Origin: a virus
DNA length: 64,000 nucleotides
Strand: one strand, 5' to 3'
Virus record (IMG/VR): IMGVR_UViG_3300010412_000019
Location: 1-64,000 of that record
Shown here: one piece after another, positions 55,120-62,416 of the stretch
How positions within the stretch are numbered: the first letter of the stretch is position 1
Layout of the letters: every line of letters starts with the position of its first letter
Made by a program: the position numbers and the translations under genes
Notes under the pieces: model-generated
What the model saw: the letters and a program-made list of their open reading frames with translations, nothing else
Told to the model about the DNA's origin: nothing
Database searches by the model: none

Positions 55120-55148
55120 TTCGCTTCTCCTGTTGTTAAGCTAATGTC

Positions 55149-55337
55149 TCATAAGTTTTCTCCTACGTCAAGGTAAACTTCGTCTATTCGTGTTTCAGTG
55201 TGATCGTCAGCAGGGTAAACACTCAACCAGTCTTCGATCCACTCTGCGGCTTCTTCTCTCGTTTTTCTGAGACCTTCTTTTCTCTTGCTCTCAGTCCACC
55301 AGAAGATAGACGCTTTGTAAAACTTTCGCATTACCAA
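55149..55337 (-). CDS. Small hypothetical protein
   Basis: 62 residues, helical and charged ('WTESKRKEGLRKTREEAAEW'), with an acidic C terminus. Overlaps the next gene by 7 bases. Unknown function. Confidence 0.5.
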   Translation of the reverse strand: MVMRKFYKASIFWWTESKRKEGLRKTREEAAEWIEDWLSVYPADDHTETRIDEVYLDVGENL

Positions 55338-55540
55338 TCCCGAGGACGAAATGCGCCGTCAAAGTCAGCATACGCATCAACACAGTATGCTTCGTGAGCC
55401 ATCAGCGTAGAACCAATCTCTTCGTTCTCAGCAGCCACGGCGCACGTTGAACACTCACCATCTGACAGTTCAAAGAACGTCAGCAGTTCATTACCACAGG
55501 CACAAAAGCCTGAATCACTCGCAAAATTACAACTCATCAC
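55331..55540 (-). CDS. Small Cys-rich protein
   Basis: 69 residues with CxC and CxxC pairs ('DSGFCACGNELLTFFE', 'GECSTCAVAAENEE'), a likely zinc ribbon, and an acidic second half. Unknown function. Confidence 0.52.
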   Translation of the reverse strand: MMSCNFASDSGFCACGNELLTFFELSDGECSTCAVAAENEEIGSTLMAHEAYCVDAYADFDGAFRPRDW

Positions 55541-55821
55541 ATACTCCAGTATGCTTCACTCGCAACCGAACAACTGTAGGGGGTGTTGATGCTCTCTTCG
55601 ACCATCGTGCCCGTCATCAGGTTCTTGACCATGTGAGTCTTTTCGATGTTGGCGTAGTAATCGCCACTCTCAGCATAGTCATAGTCGTTTTCAGGGTCAG
55701 ACTTCTTCAACCGTGTCACTGCGGCTTTCGCAGCACCCTCAGTTGCGTACACCATGTGGGCGAACGAACCGGGCTTTTTGTACAGTCTTGAAGTCTCAAA
55801 ATTGAAAACAACGTAACTCAT
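55537..55821 (-). CDS. Hypothetical phage protein (SYVVFN type)
   Basis: 94 residues from ATG 55821 with GAGAGG upstream. 'MSYVVFNFETSRLYKKPGSF', 'VYATEGAAKAAVTRLKK' and 'AESGDYYANIEKTHMVKNLM' match a layout common in phage accessory regions. Function unknown. Confidence 0.6.
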   Translation of the reverse strand: MSYVVFNFETSRLYKKPGSFAHMVYATEGAAKAAVTRLKKSDPENDYDYAESGDYYANIEKTHMVKNLMTGTMVEESINTPYSCSVASEAYWSM

Positions 55822-55953
55822 TTCAGTACCTCTCAATCACATCAACAAGTATAGTGTACAGTGGTACTGGGTAAATTGCAAGCTTTTTTACACTCGCTTT
55901 GGCGCATTTGTTGGGTTATTTTTACCCAGTTGATCGCCTTTAGAGTGCCCCAT

Positions 55954-55992
55954 AAAAAAAGCCTCGGAGAATTTCTTCGTCCGAGGCTTTTT
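55954..55992 (-). terminator. Rho-independent terminator, bidirectional form
   Basis: AAAAAGCCTCGGA/TCCGAGGCTTTTT long stem with T runs on both strands. Confidence 0.88.
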
Positions 55993-56019
55993 AAATGGGG
56001 AAGGTATAATTACTCGGAC

Positions 56020-56136
56020 TTAGGTTGCTGCCCCCGTATCAACAGAATTTGCAAACCAATACGGGCCACTGGTGGTTCGGGGAGCCGATTCCACGCAATG
56101 TTGTGTTGATTTTAGTCTTAGAGTAATCATGTTCAT
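56020..56136 (-). CDS. Microprotein followed by a terminator
   Basis: 38 residues (MNMITLRLKSTQHCVESAPR...), ending 'SGPYWFANSVDTGAAT'. AGGT lies upstream and a strong terminator follows within 30 bases, so it may be a small separately transcribed gene. Confidence 0.42.
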   Translation of the reverse strand: MNMITLRLKSTQHCVESAPRTTSGPYWFANSVDTGAAT

Positions 56137-56178
56137 TTTTTGTTACCTGTACTGGTATATAGTAACTTTTTGGTCTTT

Positions 56179-56481
56179 TCAATCAATAAATTTCAAACTT
56201 TTTTCGTTTTCTTCGGACATTTCCAGTTCTAATCTTTCAAATGCCTTTTGGGGTACATGATAGCCCGTTTCAGCCAATTCGCACAGCCGCATATAGCACT
56301 GTTCAATTGTGTCATCATGAAACGTCTGGCCCGCCAACGGTAAACCAATGGGTTGATACTCATCTGTCTTTCCTTCTACCAATTTACTTTTTGCGATGTG
56401 AGTAGCGAACCCGCCGTATACATGAGCGTACACATAAACATCAGACTTACCACCATCTGAACTAAATCTGCAATAACTCAT
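56179..56481 (-). CDS. Conserved small phage protein (MSYCRFSS family)
   Basis: 100 residues. The opening 'MSYCRFSSDGGKSDVYVYAH' followed by 'GGFATHIA' is a pattern I associate with a widespread phage protein family of unknown function. Confidence 0.62.
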   Translation of the reverse strand: MSYCRFSSDGGKSDVYVYAHVYGGFATHIAKSKLVEGKTDEYQPIGLPLAGQTFHDDTIEQCYMRLCELAETGYHVPQKAFERLELEMSEENEKSLKFID

Positions 56482-56483
56482 TT

Positions 56484-56708
56484 TTACGTCCTGTGGAACG
56501 TGTCAGGGTACTCAGTTTCAAGACCCGGACCTACCACCTTTACCTTGTACGGGTGATAGAACTCAACACCACCCGGAATAGCGTGTCGATAAACTCCGCT
56601 GTTGATGATGGCTTGACCATGTGCGATTGCCGCGGCCATGTCATCCAATTCGTACTCATAGTAGCCATGGGCTACGTAAGTTTTGACTTTATATTTACCT
56701 TCACTCAT
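56484..56708 (-). CDS. Small hypothetical protein
   Basis: 74 residues: 'KVKTYVAHGYYEYELDDMAA', 'GGVEFYHPYKVKVVGPGLET'. Beta-rich; unknown function. Coupled to neighbours. Confidence 0.5.
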   Translation of the reverse strand: MSEGKYKVKTYVAHGYYEYELDDMAAAIAHGQAIINSGVYRHAIPGGVEFYHPYKVKVVGPGLETEYPDTFHRT

Positions 56709-56944
56709 TTCGGTGCCCTGTTTTTCTTGCCATTACAAGAACCGGTCGGGAAAGTCTTGTTGTCGCCCTTACCCTTCTGCCATGCTACACGTTGCTGGCG
56801 GTTGGTGAAACGAGTAGACCACGTGCCATCTTTATGCTCACGCCTTGTCTTACCACCACGAACATGTTCACATTCTTGGTATTGCAGTTCAGCACAAGCC
56901 GAGCATACTTTACCCGCCTTGCTCCAGTTCTCACGGTCTGTCAT
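56705..56944 (-). CDS. Small basic zinc-binding protein
   Basis: 79 residues, 'KVCSACAELQYQECEHVRGG' gives Cys/His ligands, with a strongly basic C-terminal half ('FTNRQQRVAWQKGKGDNK'). Possibly DNA- or RNA-binding. Confidence 0.5.
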   Translation of the reverse strand: MTDRENWSKAGKVCSACAELQYQECEHVRGGKTRREHKDGTWSTRFTNRQQRVAWQKGKGDNKTFPTGSCNGKKNRAPK

Positions 56945-57252
56945 TTTGTTTCCTTCAATAGTTTGTTACGGAAAAGAAAGTCTGTAATTCCCATTGCAAA
57001 AAGGTCCAATTCTTCGTGACCTTTCTTGCTTGCCAGTGAAGTCAGTTTCAACTTCGCTTCGATGGCGTGTAGCACTTCATGAATCATGATATGCCAACGC
57101 TCAAATTCATCAGGTGTGTCATTGACGGTAATCAGCCGTGCGTATTCGTCATATGAACCCCACTCACCATGTTCACTCGGACAACCTTTTTGATACTGTA
57201 CATCGTGTGTAACACCCAGAACATTCAGCTTCCGAGGCTTAGGTTTGCTCAT
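56941..57252 (-). CDS. Zincin-like protein, ImmA/IrrE-type HExxH
   Basis: 103 residues. 'HIMIHEVLHAIEAKLKLTSL' contains HEVLH, and 'GHEELDLFAMGITDFLF' follows with an Asp/Glu in the place of the third ligand. Size and layout resemble the minimal metallopeptidase domain of phage ImmA/IrrE-like and SprT-like proteins. Proteolysis of a repressor or host factor is possible. Confidence 0.6.
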   Translation of the reverse strand: MSKPKPRKLNVLGVTHDVQYQKGCPSEHGEWGSYDEYARLITVNDTPDEFERWHIMIHEVLHAIEAKLKLTSLASKKGHEELDLFAMGITDFLFRNKLLKETK

Positions 57253-57446
57253 TACAAATCCTCAATGTCATCAGGACGCACATTGCGAAAGTGGCGACCA
57301 TCTTTTGAACGAATCCCGAAACCATTGTCATTGTTGAAACACTGCATAGGTTCGGGGCCATGTTCGATCTCCCAGATATCACCGTGTTCTCTGATCAACT
57401 GTTTCAACCGAGCGGTGTTGGGAAGAAGCCTTGCTAGATTCTTCAT
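57252..57446 (-). CDS. Small hypothetical protein of a three-copy family
   Basis: 64 residues: 'PNTARLKQLIREHGDIWEIE' resembles the start of the proteins at 58112 and 31309. Unknown function. Confidence 0.52.
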   Translation of the reverse strand: MKNLARLLPNTARLKQLIREHGDIWEIEHGPEPMQCFNNDNGFGIRSKDGRHFRNVRPDDIEDL

Positions 57447-57512
57447 GCCACCATTCTAAGGGATATTGAGGGCTGTGTCAAGCCCCCCATTTCTGAGGGG
57501 CTTGCCCGCCGC

Positions 57513-58115
57513 TCAGCCGCCCTCCGAAGCCTGTTCTTCCTCAGAAATCACCTGAGGAAATGCAAATAATGGTCGGTCGTCACCCTGTGTCCAGTAGGTG
57601 TTGTAATGTTGCAACATCATTGCATTGCATACAACATGTGCCGAATGTAACTCACCTGATTCATTGTCAACATCATCACATTCGAAGTGGTACTTGATAT
57701 GCCGCATCATGCAGGCAATACAGACCGACCAGTTCATACCAGTTGCCCAGTTAAACGGTGCGTATTTTCGCAGGCCGAAGTCCCAGACACGAATGACATT
57801 CTCAAGCGAACTCAAAAGAGTAACACGATCCGAGCCACCCTGTTTCGCCCAATTGTAAGCCACCGAGTATTTCAGTAGCGTGTACGTATCGATCAAACCG
57901 ATTTGGAAAGAAGCGAGGTACCCGGTCATGGGCACCTCGTTCATGTAGTCTGCCATTTGCAGAATTTCTTGCTCATCTTCCATCAATGCTTGAATCTGTG
58001 GAAGAGGCATCAGTTCCCATTTCGGCTTGCCACCGTTTGCTCTGGCACCCGTCCCCATTTCTTTTGAGGCTACATCACCGACTGCCATATCCCAACGAGG
58101 CTCTTTCGTCATCAC
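57513..58115 (-). CDS. dATP/dGTP diphosphohydrolase-like (DUF5664) protein
   Basis: 200 residues. 'GARANGGKPKWELMPLPQIQ' at the N terminus, 'RVWDFGLRKYAPFNWATGMN' and 'CIACMMRHIKYHFECDDVDN' with 'ESGELHSAHVVCNAMML' form the family pattern (KY...NW, RH, D.ESG..H..H). Related phage enzymes hydrolyse dATP or dGTP and adjust nucleotide pools, in some phages supporting modified bases. The His/Asp/Glu metal site is present in the order expected. Confidence 0.75.
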   Translation of the reverse strand: MMTKEPRWDMAVGDVASKEMGTGARANGGKPKWELMPLPQIQALMEDEQEILQMADYMNEVPMTGYLASFQIGLIDTYTLLKYSVAYNWAKQGGSDRVTLLSSLENVIRVWDFGLRKYAPFNWATGMNWSVCIACMMRHIKYHFECDDVDNESGELHSAHVVCNAMMLQHYNTYWTQGDDRPLFAFPQVISEEEQASEGG

Positions 58116-58405
58116 GCCCTCCCGAATTTATGTTCGGTGCATTCAAAATCAGGGTCGTTGTTTTCAAGAATCCAACGGGAACCAGCACTTGGGATAGTGC
58201 TTGGCGGTACGTAGTTCTCACCCAAGTTCTCACGCGGATTTCGCGTAGTCTGCGGCATGGGTGAAATGTACAGGTGGGGCTTCCTTGACTGGAAGTAATA
58301 CAAATCAGGCTTTTCAATCTTCTGGTGAACTTTCCAGATATCACCATACTGACGAATTACCTGCGCGGCTTTTGCCGTGATAGGCTCAAGTTTGACAAAT
58401 TTCAC
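58112..58405 (-). CDS. Hypothetical protein of a three-copy family
   Basis: 97 residues; the N-terminal half ('PITAKAAQVIRQYGDIWKVH') matches the 57252 and 31309 proteins, the second half is unique. Overlaps DUF5664 by four bases. Confidence 0.52.
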   Translation of the reverse strand: MKFVKLEPITAKAAQVIRQYGDIWKVHQKIEKPDLYYFQSRKPHLYISPMPQTTRNPRENLGENYVPPSTIPSAGSRWILENNDPDFECTEHKFGRA

Positions 58406-58439
58406 AAAATGTCTCCATCATATAATTGAAAGGGAAGTC

Positions 58440-58586
58440 TTACCCTTGGAAGTCGTTTTTGTCTTCCTTCGATGTAAGACCCTTGAATTTCGAAACTACC
58501 AAGTCAGATAGTTTCTTCGCCCATGCTGGCTGAGGGGTTGCCCACCCAACCATTAGTGCGACAAAAATCATTAGTACAGTCCACAT
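58440..58586 (-). CDS. Small membrane or exported protein
   Basis: 48 residues from ATG 58586 with AAGGA eight bases upstream. The N terminus ('MWTVLMIFVALMVGWATP' then 'QPAWA') looks like a signal sequence with A-W-A cleavage, followed by a charged tail ('KFKGLTSKEDKNDFQG'). Confidence 0.55.
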   Translation of the reverse strand: MWTVLMIFVALMVGWATPQPAWAKKLSDLVVSKFKGLTSKEDKNDFQG

Positions 58587-58717
58587 TTTATTATCCTTCT
58601 ATTTTTCGTAATATTCAGTCATAAAATTCAGTAGCCCATTTGGGTAATAAGGCTGGGCTAGACCTCAGATGGGGTTAGGCTGCGAGAGGCAGCACCTCAC
58701 CATCAAAAAATGCATCG

Positions 58718-58918
58718 TTAGCAGCATTTAATTTTAGTTTCGTCAGAGTTACGGTCTGTTGCTACACCGCATTGTCCATCTATTTTCTGACCCAAGTCGA
58801 TTCCAGAGTCACCCCCATCAGAAACACACTTACCGCAACCTGTACCCATCAACAAAATTAGTGCTGGGTCTTTTTCAATGTCGCTTTCAGTAATCTCGTT
58901 ACAAATACAAAGGTACAT
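58718..58918 (-). CDS. Bfd-like [2Fe-2S] protein
   Basis: 66 residues. 'MYLCICNEITESDIEKD' and 'GTGCGKCVSDGGDSG' give the four-Cys pattern CxC...CxxC of BFD-type [2Fe-2S] domains (bacterioferritin-associated ferredoxin). The last part with extra Cys ('KIKCC') is not typical. It could be an electron carrier for iron enzymes such as the oxygenase or the radical SAM proteins. Confidence 0.65.
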   Translation of the reverse strand: MYLCICNEITESDIEKDPALILLMGTGCGKCVSDGGDSGIDLGQKIDGQCGVATDRNSDETKIKCC

Positions 58919-58925
58919 GTGTTTT

Positions 58926-59117
58926 TGGTGGAGGTGGGGAGATTCGAACTCCCGTCCTCAAGCCGTATCGTCAATATCATACAATGATAAATTCAAAAGA
59001 GCGTGTTGGTGGGGATTCTAGGTTGCCTCTTACCGCGCCTCGCCGTCCTAGCACTGGGGCTGACCAACATCACTCTATTTCAATTATGGTAATACACTCA
59101 GAGATTCGTTGCAACCT
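58926..59117 (-). ncRNA. tmRNA-like 3' domain (T-arm and CCA end)
   Basis: The minus strand ends in GGACGGGAGTTCGAATCTCC and CCACCTCCACCA-type sequence: a T-arm preceded by GGAC as in tmRNA, then an acceptor strand and CCA. No good acceptor partner is seen nearby; the best is GAGGT at about 59112. A large hairpin (CTAGG/CCTAG within TGTTGGT/ACCAACA) fills the middle. No tag reading frame was found. It may be a reduced or partial tmRNA, or a remnant. Confidence 0.45.
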
Positions 59118-59594
59118 CTATTCGCAGGGTATCGGCTGCGTTAGGCGATTCAATACAAGATCACTGGAACAGCCAATGCACCACGGTATTGCCGTGTTTG
59201 GGTCGAGCATTCTATCCGCATCTAATGAAATATCAAGTGCGACTAGTAGCCTACCCTCTTCGTCCATTTCCAGTGTCATATCACCAACATTCAGTTGCGG
59301 CTTCGGCCATTCTGGAGTTGTGATAGTTTCATGAATTGACAATGAACTACCATCATTTGCTCCAACGGCAATAAAGAATTGCTTACCGTAGGCTTTTGCT
59401 CCAGACCAATAATCCCAGTTTGTTCCATATGTGTACAGGTAAGCTACAATTAGGTCATCAGTCACTTCAATGCTGATTCCCTCACCAGAACGTTCTGGGC
59501 TGTACCATGAACCAGTTACACATGAATCCAAAGCTACGGCATTGCCCGCAAATAAAAAGAGAGTCGCAAAAAGCGTCAAAATAAAGTGTTTCAT
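59118..59594 (-). CDS. Secreted protein with GxWYxPxxxGxG motif
   Basis: 158 residues. Signal peptide 'MKHFILTLFATLFLFAGNAV' with A-V-A-L before D; mature start 'DSCVTGSWYSPERSGEGISI'. The G.WY.P..SG.G...E motif is common in exported proteins of gammaproteobacteria of unknown function. Four Cys ('SCVTG', 'WCIGCSS', 'PCE') suggest disulphides. Probably acquired from a host. Its start codon lies in the 3' arm of a 13-bp hairpin (next entry), implying translational control. Confidence 0.75.
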   Translation of the reverse strand: MKHFILTLFATLFLFAGNAVALDSCVTGSWYSPERSGEGISIEVTDDLIVAYLYTYGTNWDYWSGAKAYGKQFFIAVGANDGSSLSIHETITTPEWPKPQLNVGDMTLEMDEEGRLLVALDISLDADRMLDPNTAIPWCIGCSSDLVLNRLTQPIPCE

Positions 59595-59632
59595 ATACAG
59601 TCCCTCCAGATTTACTGTCGGGACTATATATG
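59592..59632 (-). promoter_or_regulatory. Start-codon-sequestering hairpin
   Basis: In the minus-strand RNA, CATATATAGTCCC (59632-59620) pairs with GGGACTGTATATG (59604-59592) with a single U-G pair; the last three bases of the 3' arm are the ATG start codon, and the GGAGG site is at the loop-stem junction. Confidence 0.8.
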
Positions 59633-59653
59633 CACTTTACTTCTAACTAGAAC

Positions 59654-60916
59654 TCAATCTCTTTTGTAGTCTTTCGGCGTACCATCACGCTCAAGTTCAG
59701 AACCTCGGCAGAACAGCGGCTTGGTCTTAGACCATGCTGCCGTATTTTCACCGTGGCGCTCATCCCATGCGCTATTCGGGTCGCGTCTTGCGTTCATGTT
59801 ATCGCTCAGATCGTCATCAATCTCTTCGCGTGGAACCCAACCCGGAATCGGCGCGGCATAGCCGTAATCGATTCGATTGGCCTTGTAGCACATTGTACGC
59901 CACAGGTCATACTTGAAGCTTGCCGAATTGAACTTCATCACAGCCTGAGGCAAAGCCCAATGTGGATGATTGATCACCCACCAGATTCGATGATAGTTCG
60001 GCTCTGCAACGGGGATACCGCCAACAGACTTCTTACCATTGACATACGGTGCCTGCTGGCGCTCTTTCGGGTTCGAAATCAGCGGGTACAGCCAAGTCTT
60101 GGCACCAGCAATCGCAGGACCAAAACCAGCGGTCTGAGCAACAACACCCATCCAGCGGTAATACTCTTTCTCTTCTTCCGTAAACGGAACTTCTGGGTCA
60201 AGAGCAAAATGACCAACGCCTTCTTTCTTGTACTTCGCTTCATTTGCGCCGTAAAAATCAAAGGTCGGGAACATGAAACGCCACTGGTCAAGAGCATGAC
60301 CCATCATAGCAATAATGCGGGTCGTCGTACCAGTCTTAGCAGCCGCCTCGGCGGTATGCGTCAAAAAGTAATTGGCAGTTTCACGCTGGTTGCGAATCAC
60401 AAATGCGCCGTTAGAACGGGCCCTTGAAAGACCAAGAGTTTCTTTCGCAAATGCAAGTTCATTTCTGAAACCAAGGTTGGTAATCTCTTTCACCATTGAA
60501 CGTGGCAGCTTACCAAATTCACCCATTGGAGCTTCCCACCAGCCATCAAGTTCAACAGCTTCGGGTGGTGACAGTTGGAACGTAACTTTTTCACGTTCAG
60601 GTACTTTGTTGTCAAGTCTATTACCATCGGCGTCAAAGTTGTCACCATCGGCAAACTTCTTCAACTTGGCAATACGATCAGCAAGCCACAGATTGAAACC
60701 TTTCTCAAGCTGTGCTTCAAGTTCAGCAATCAAGGCTTCAAGTTCCTCAAGGTCGCTCAACTCTTCTGGTTCGGCGTCTTCGGGTGGAAGTTCGGTGTCA
60801 GCAAATGAGTCATCGACCGCCGGTGCCTCGTCAGTTGCTAAATTAGCAGCAATCTTTTCCTGTAGTTCAGTATCCATAGGATCAACAGGACGTTCACATG
60901 TTGGACAGTTTTCCAT
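59654..60916 (-). CDS. Large hypothetical protein with N-terminal zinc motif
   Basis: 420 residues. It starts 'MENCPTCERPVDPMD' (CxxC), has an acidic coiled-coil-like region at about 45-100 ('LEELEALIAELEAQLEKGFN'), and a larger C-terminal part rich in Trp and Tyr ('YHRIWWVINHPHWALPQAVM', 'EYYRWMGVVAQTAGFGPA'). No family recognised. Its stand-alone position after a terminator suggests separate expression. Confidence 0.6.
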   Translation of the reverse strand: MENCPTCERPVDPMDTELQEKIAANLATDEAPAVDDSFADTELPPEDAEPEELSDLEELEALIAELEAQLEKGFNLWLADRIAKLKKFADGDNFDADGNRLDNKVPEREKVTFQLSPPEAVELDGWWEAPMGEFGKLPRSMVKEITNLGFRNELAFAKETLGLSRARSNGAFVIRNQRETANYFLTHTAEAAAKTGTTTRIIAMMGHALDQWRFMFPTFDFYGANEAKYKKEGVGHFALDPEVPFTEEEKEYYRWMGVVAQTAGFGPAIAGAKTWLYPLISNPKERQQAPYVNGKKSVGGIPVAEPNYHRIWWVINHPHWALPQAVMKFNSASFKYDLWRTMCYKANRIDYGYAAPIPGWVPREEIDDDLSDNMNARRDPNSAWDERHGENTAAWSKTKPLFCRGSELERDGTPKDYKRD

Positions 60917-60920
60917 TAAA

Positions 60921-60952
60921 AAAATACCTCAGTAGTAGTTACTAAGGTATTT
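60921..60952 (-). terminator. Rho-independent terminator
   Basis: Minus strand AATACCTTAGTA/TACTGAGGTATT stem followed by T7; ends the HD gene transcript, directly before the next start codon. Confidence 0.75.
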
Positions 60953-60976
60953 AGTGCTCCAACACTCTTTTACATT

Positions 60977-61501
60977 TTATGACAAACCGATGGCGTCTTT
61001 TGCGTTCATCACAGCTTCGATTGCTTTTTCACGAAGCATTGCGTGACCCTTGGTCAGTGAATTGACAAGTGCTTCCTGTTCGATCAGGTACACTTTTGCG
61101 AAACGTGGATCATGATCAACGATATCAGCAGTGTTTGACAGCACATCAGCCAGCTTGATCGTCTGGGCTCGTTCACAGCCATTTGCATAGTGAACACGAT
61201 CCATTTCTTTGCGGATTTCACGATTACCGTCTTCTTTCTTTGACGGCTTCGTGACCATCATCACAAGATCGGCAATCTCATCACCAAACTTGGTACGAAT
61301 CTCGGCTTCTGTCACGGGCGTATCTTCAACAACATCGTGTAGAATTGCCGCGGCTGTCGCTGGCGTATCCTGCAAAACGGACCACACAATCTGACCCACC
61401 TCAATCGGGTGGAAGATGTATGGCTCGCCTGAGTACTTGCGCGTCTGCCCCTCATGGGCTTTCGTCGCAAACTCAATTACTTGATAAAGAAAATCATTCA
61501 T
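60977..61501 (-). CDS. HD-domain alarmone hydrolase-like protein (Mesh1/SpoT type)
   Basis: 174 residues. 'KAHEGQTRKYSGEPYIFHPI' with H31, 'AAAILHDVVEDTPVTEAEI' with H55-D56 and E59-D60, and 'AQTIKLADVLSNTADIVDHD' carry the HD metal site and the ED pair of (p)ppGpp hydrolases. Length fits small alarmone hydrolases. It could lower ppGpp during infection and keep host transcription and translation active; other nucleotide substrates are possible. Confidence 0.82.
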   Translation of the reverse strand: MNDFLYQVIEFATKAHEGQTRKYSGEPYIFHPIEVGQIVWSVLQDTPATAAAILHDVVEDTPVTEAEIRTKFGDEIADLVMMVTKPSKKEDGNREIRKEMDRVHYANGCERAQTIKLADVLSNTADIVDHDPRFAKVYLIEQEALVNSLTKGHAMLREKAIEAVMNAKDAIGLS

Positions 61502-61519
61502 GGTTGCATTGTAGGTGGT

Positions 61520-61801
61520 TTAGTTGTCTCTGTCAACCCTTTTATCGGGATAAATGTAACGTTTCTTCGCTTCATAATTCCAGTAAATCTGCCCCCAATA
61601 TGGGTCACAGTACGACCCAATCTGATAGGGGTATTGGCAATATGATGGGTAGGGGTTGTTATTCAGAATGATCATTCCGTTGTCGGGGATGGCGGGGTCG
61701 TTCTGAACTTGCGGTGGTGTTGCACAGGCAATCAATGTACTCAGAATAGCTACAATCGTACCCATTTTGAGAACGTTCATACCCTTTTTGGGAATGTTCA
61801 T
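61520..61801 (-). CDS. Lipoprotein rich in Pro, Tyr and Asn
   Basis: 93 residues, AAGGAG seven bases upstream. Signal with lipobox 'VAILSTLIACATPP' (L-I-A-C). The mature part is rich in Pro/Tyr ('NNNPYPSYCQYPYQIGSYCD'). Could be an outer-membrane spanin or an exclusion lipoprotein; no family recognised. Confidence 0.62.
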   Translation of the reverse strand: MNIPKKGMNVLKMGTIVAILSTLIACATPPQVQNDPAIPDNGMIILNNNPYPSYCQYPYQIGSYCDPYWGQIYWNYEAKKRYIYPDKRVDRDN

Positions 61802-61980
61802 CGTTTTCTCCTTACTGACGGCTTATCGTGGAAGTTAGTGCGTAGCAACCCCGGCGCACTTGGCTTCATAGTCATCACTTGCTCACATTCCGGGCACTTC
61901 GGTTCTTGCTGGTCGCTCCTGTGGACAATCACCTCTTTTTCAAGTCCACAGTATTTGCATTGATAATCAAAGATCGGCAT
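61798..61980 (-). CDS. FmdB-type zinc ribbon protein
   Basis: 60 residues. 'MPIFDYQCKYCGLEKEVIVH' and 'EPKCPECEQVMTMKPSAPG' are the FmdB/CxxC zinc-ribbon pattern, ending in a basic tail. Function unknown; possibly a transcription- or assembly-related accessory protein. Confidence 0.75.
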   Translation of the reverse strand: MPIFDYQCKYCGLEKEVIVHRSDQQEPKCPECEQVMTMKPSAPGLLRTNFHDKPSVRRKR

Positions 61981-62413
61981 TATAGGATAACCTCTCAGTC
62001 ACAATTCTACATCTTTTTGATGGCTCGTTGGTTAGAAAGCTTGCGCGAACTCCCTTGTCATAGGGTGGCTCTTTACCAATCGAATAGTATTGGTCGCAAG
62101 TAGCATCCACTCTTATATTGCGCTTTTCATCCACCAACCACCAGTGAGTAACACCCTCATCGTCTTTCCCATAATAGGGCTGCAAAACACCCGGTTCAAA
62201 CAAATGATAGATGACTTCACTGGCAACGTAACAATGCCCATACATCGGGTTTGTTTCATTGATGGCTCTATATTCTGGTTTAAGTAAATCTGGAGTCAGT
62301 TGACTTTGCACCTGATCAACAGTATACGCATAAACACCAAGCATGGCGTTTACATCTTCATCATTAACGTTAAACAGGGTGTTGACCTGTAACTTCACCA
62401 CTTCATTGTTCAT
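61967..62413 (-). CDS. Protein with Cys-His-Asp triad-like pattern
   Basis: 148 residues. 'NPMYGHCYVASEVIYHLF', 'EGVTHWWLVDEKRNIRVDAT' and 'GVRASFLTNEPSKRCRIVTE' follow a layout common in phage and bacterial proteins, with Cys, His and Asp in papain/transglutaminase order. Catalytic activity is inferred only. Confidence 0.55.
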   Translation of the reverse strand: MNNEVVKLQVNTLFNVNDEDVNAMLGVYAYTVDQVQSQLTPDLLKPEYRAINETNPMYGHCYVASEVIYHLFEPGVLQPYYGKDDEGVTHWWLVDEKRNIRVDATCDQYYSIGKEPPYDKGVRASFLTNEPSKRCRIVTERLSYNADL

Positions 62414-62416
62414 AAT

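Noticed and set aside
60079-60427. Short frames opposite the 420-residue protein
   Set aside because: Shadow frames without support on either strand.
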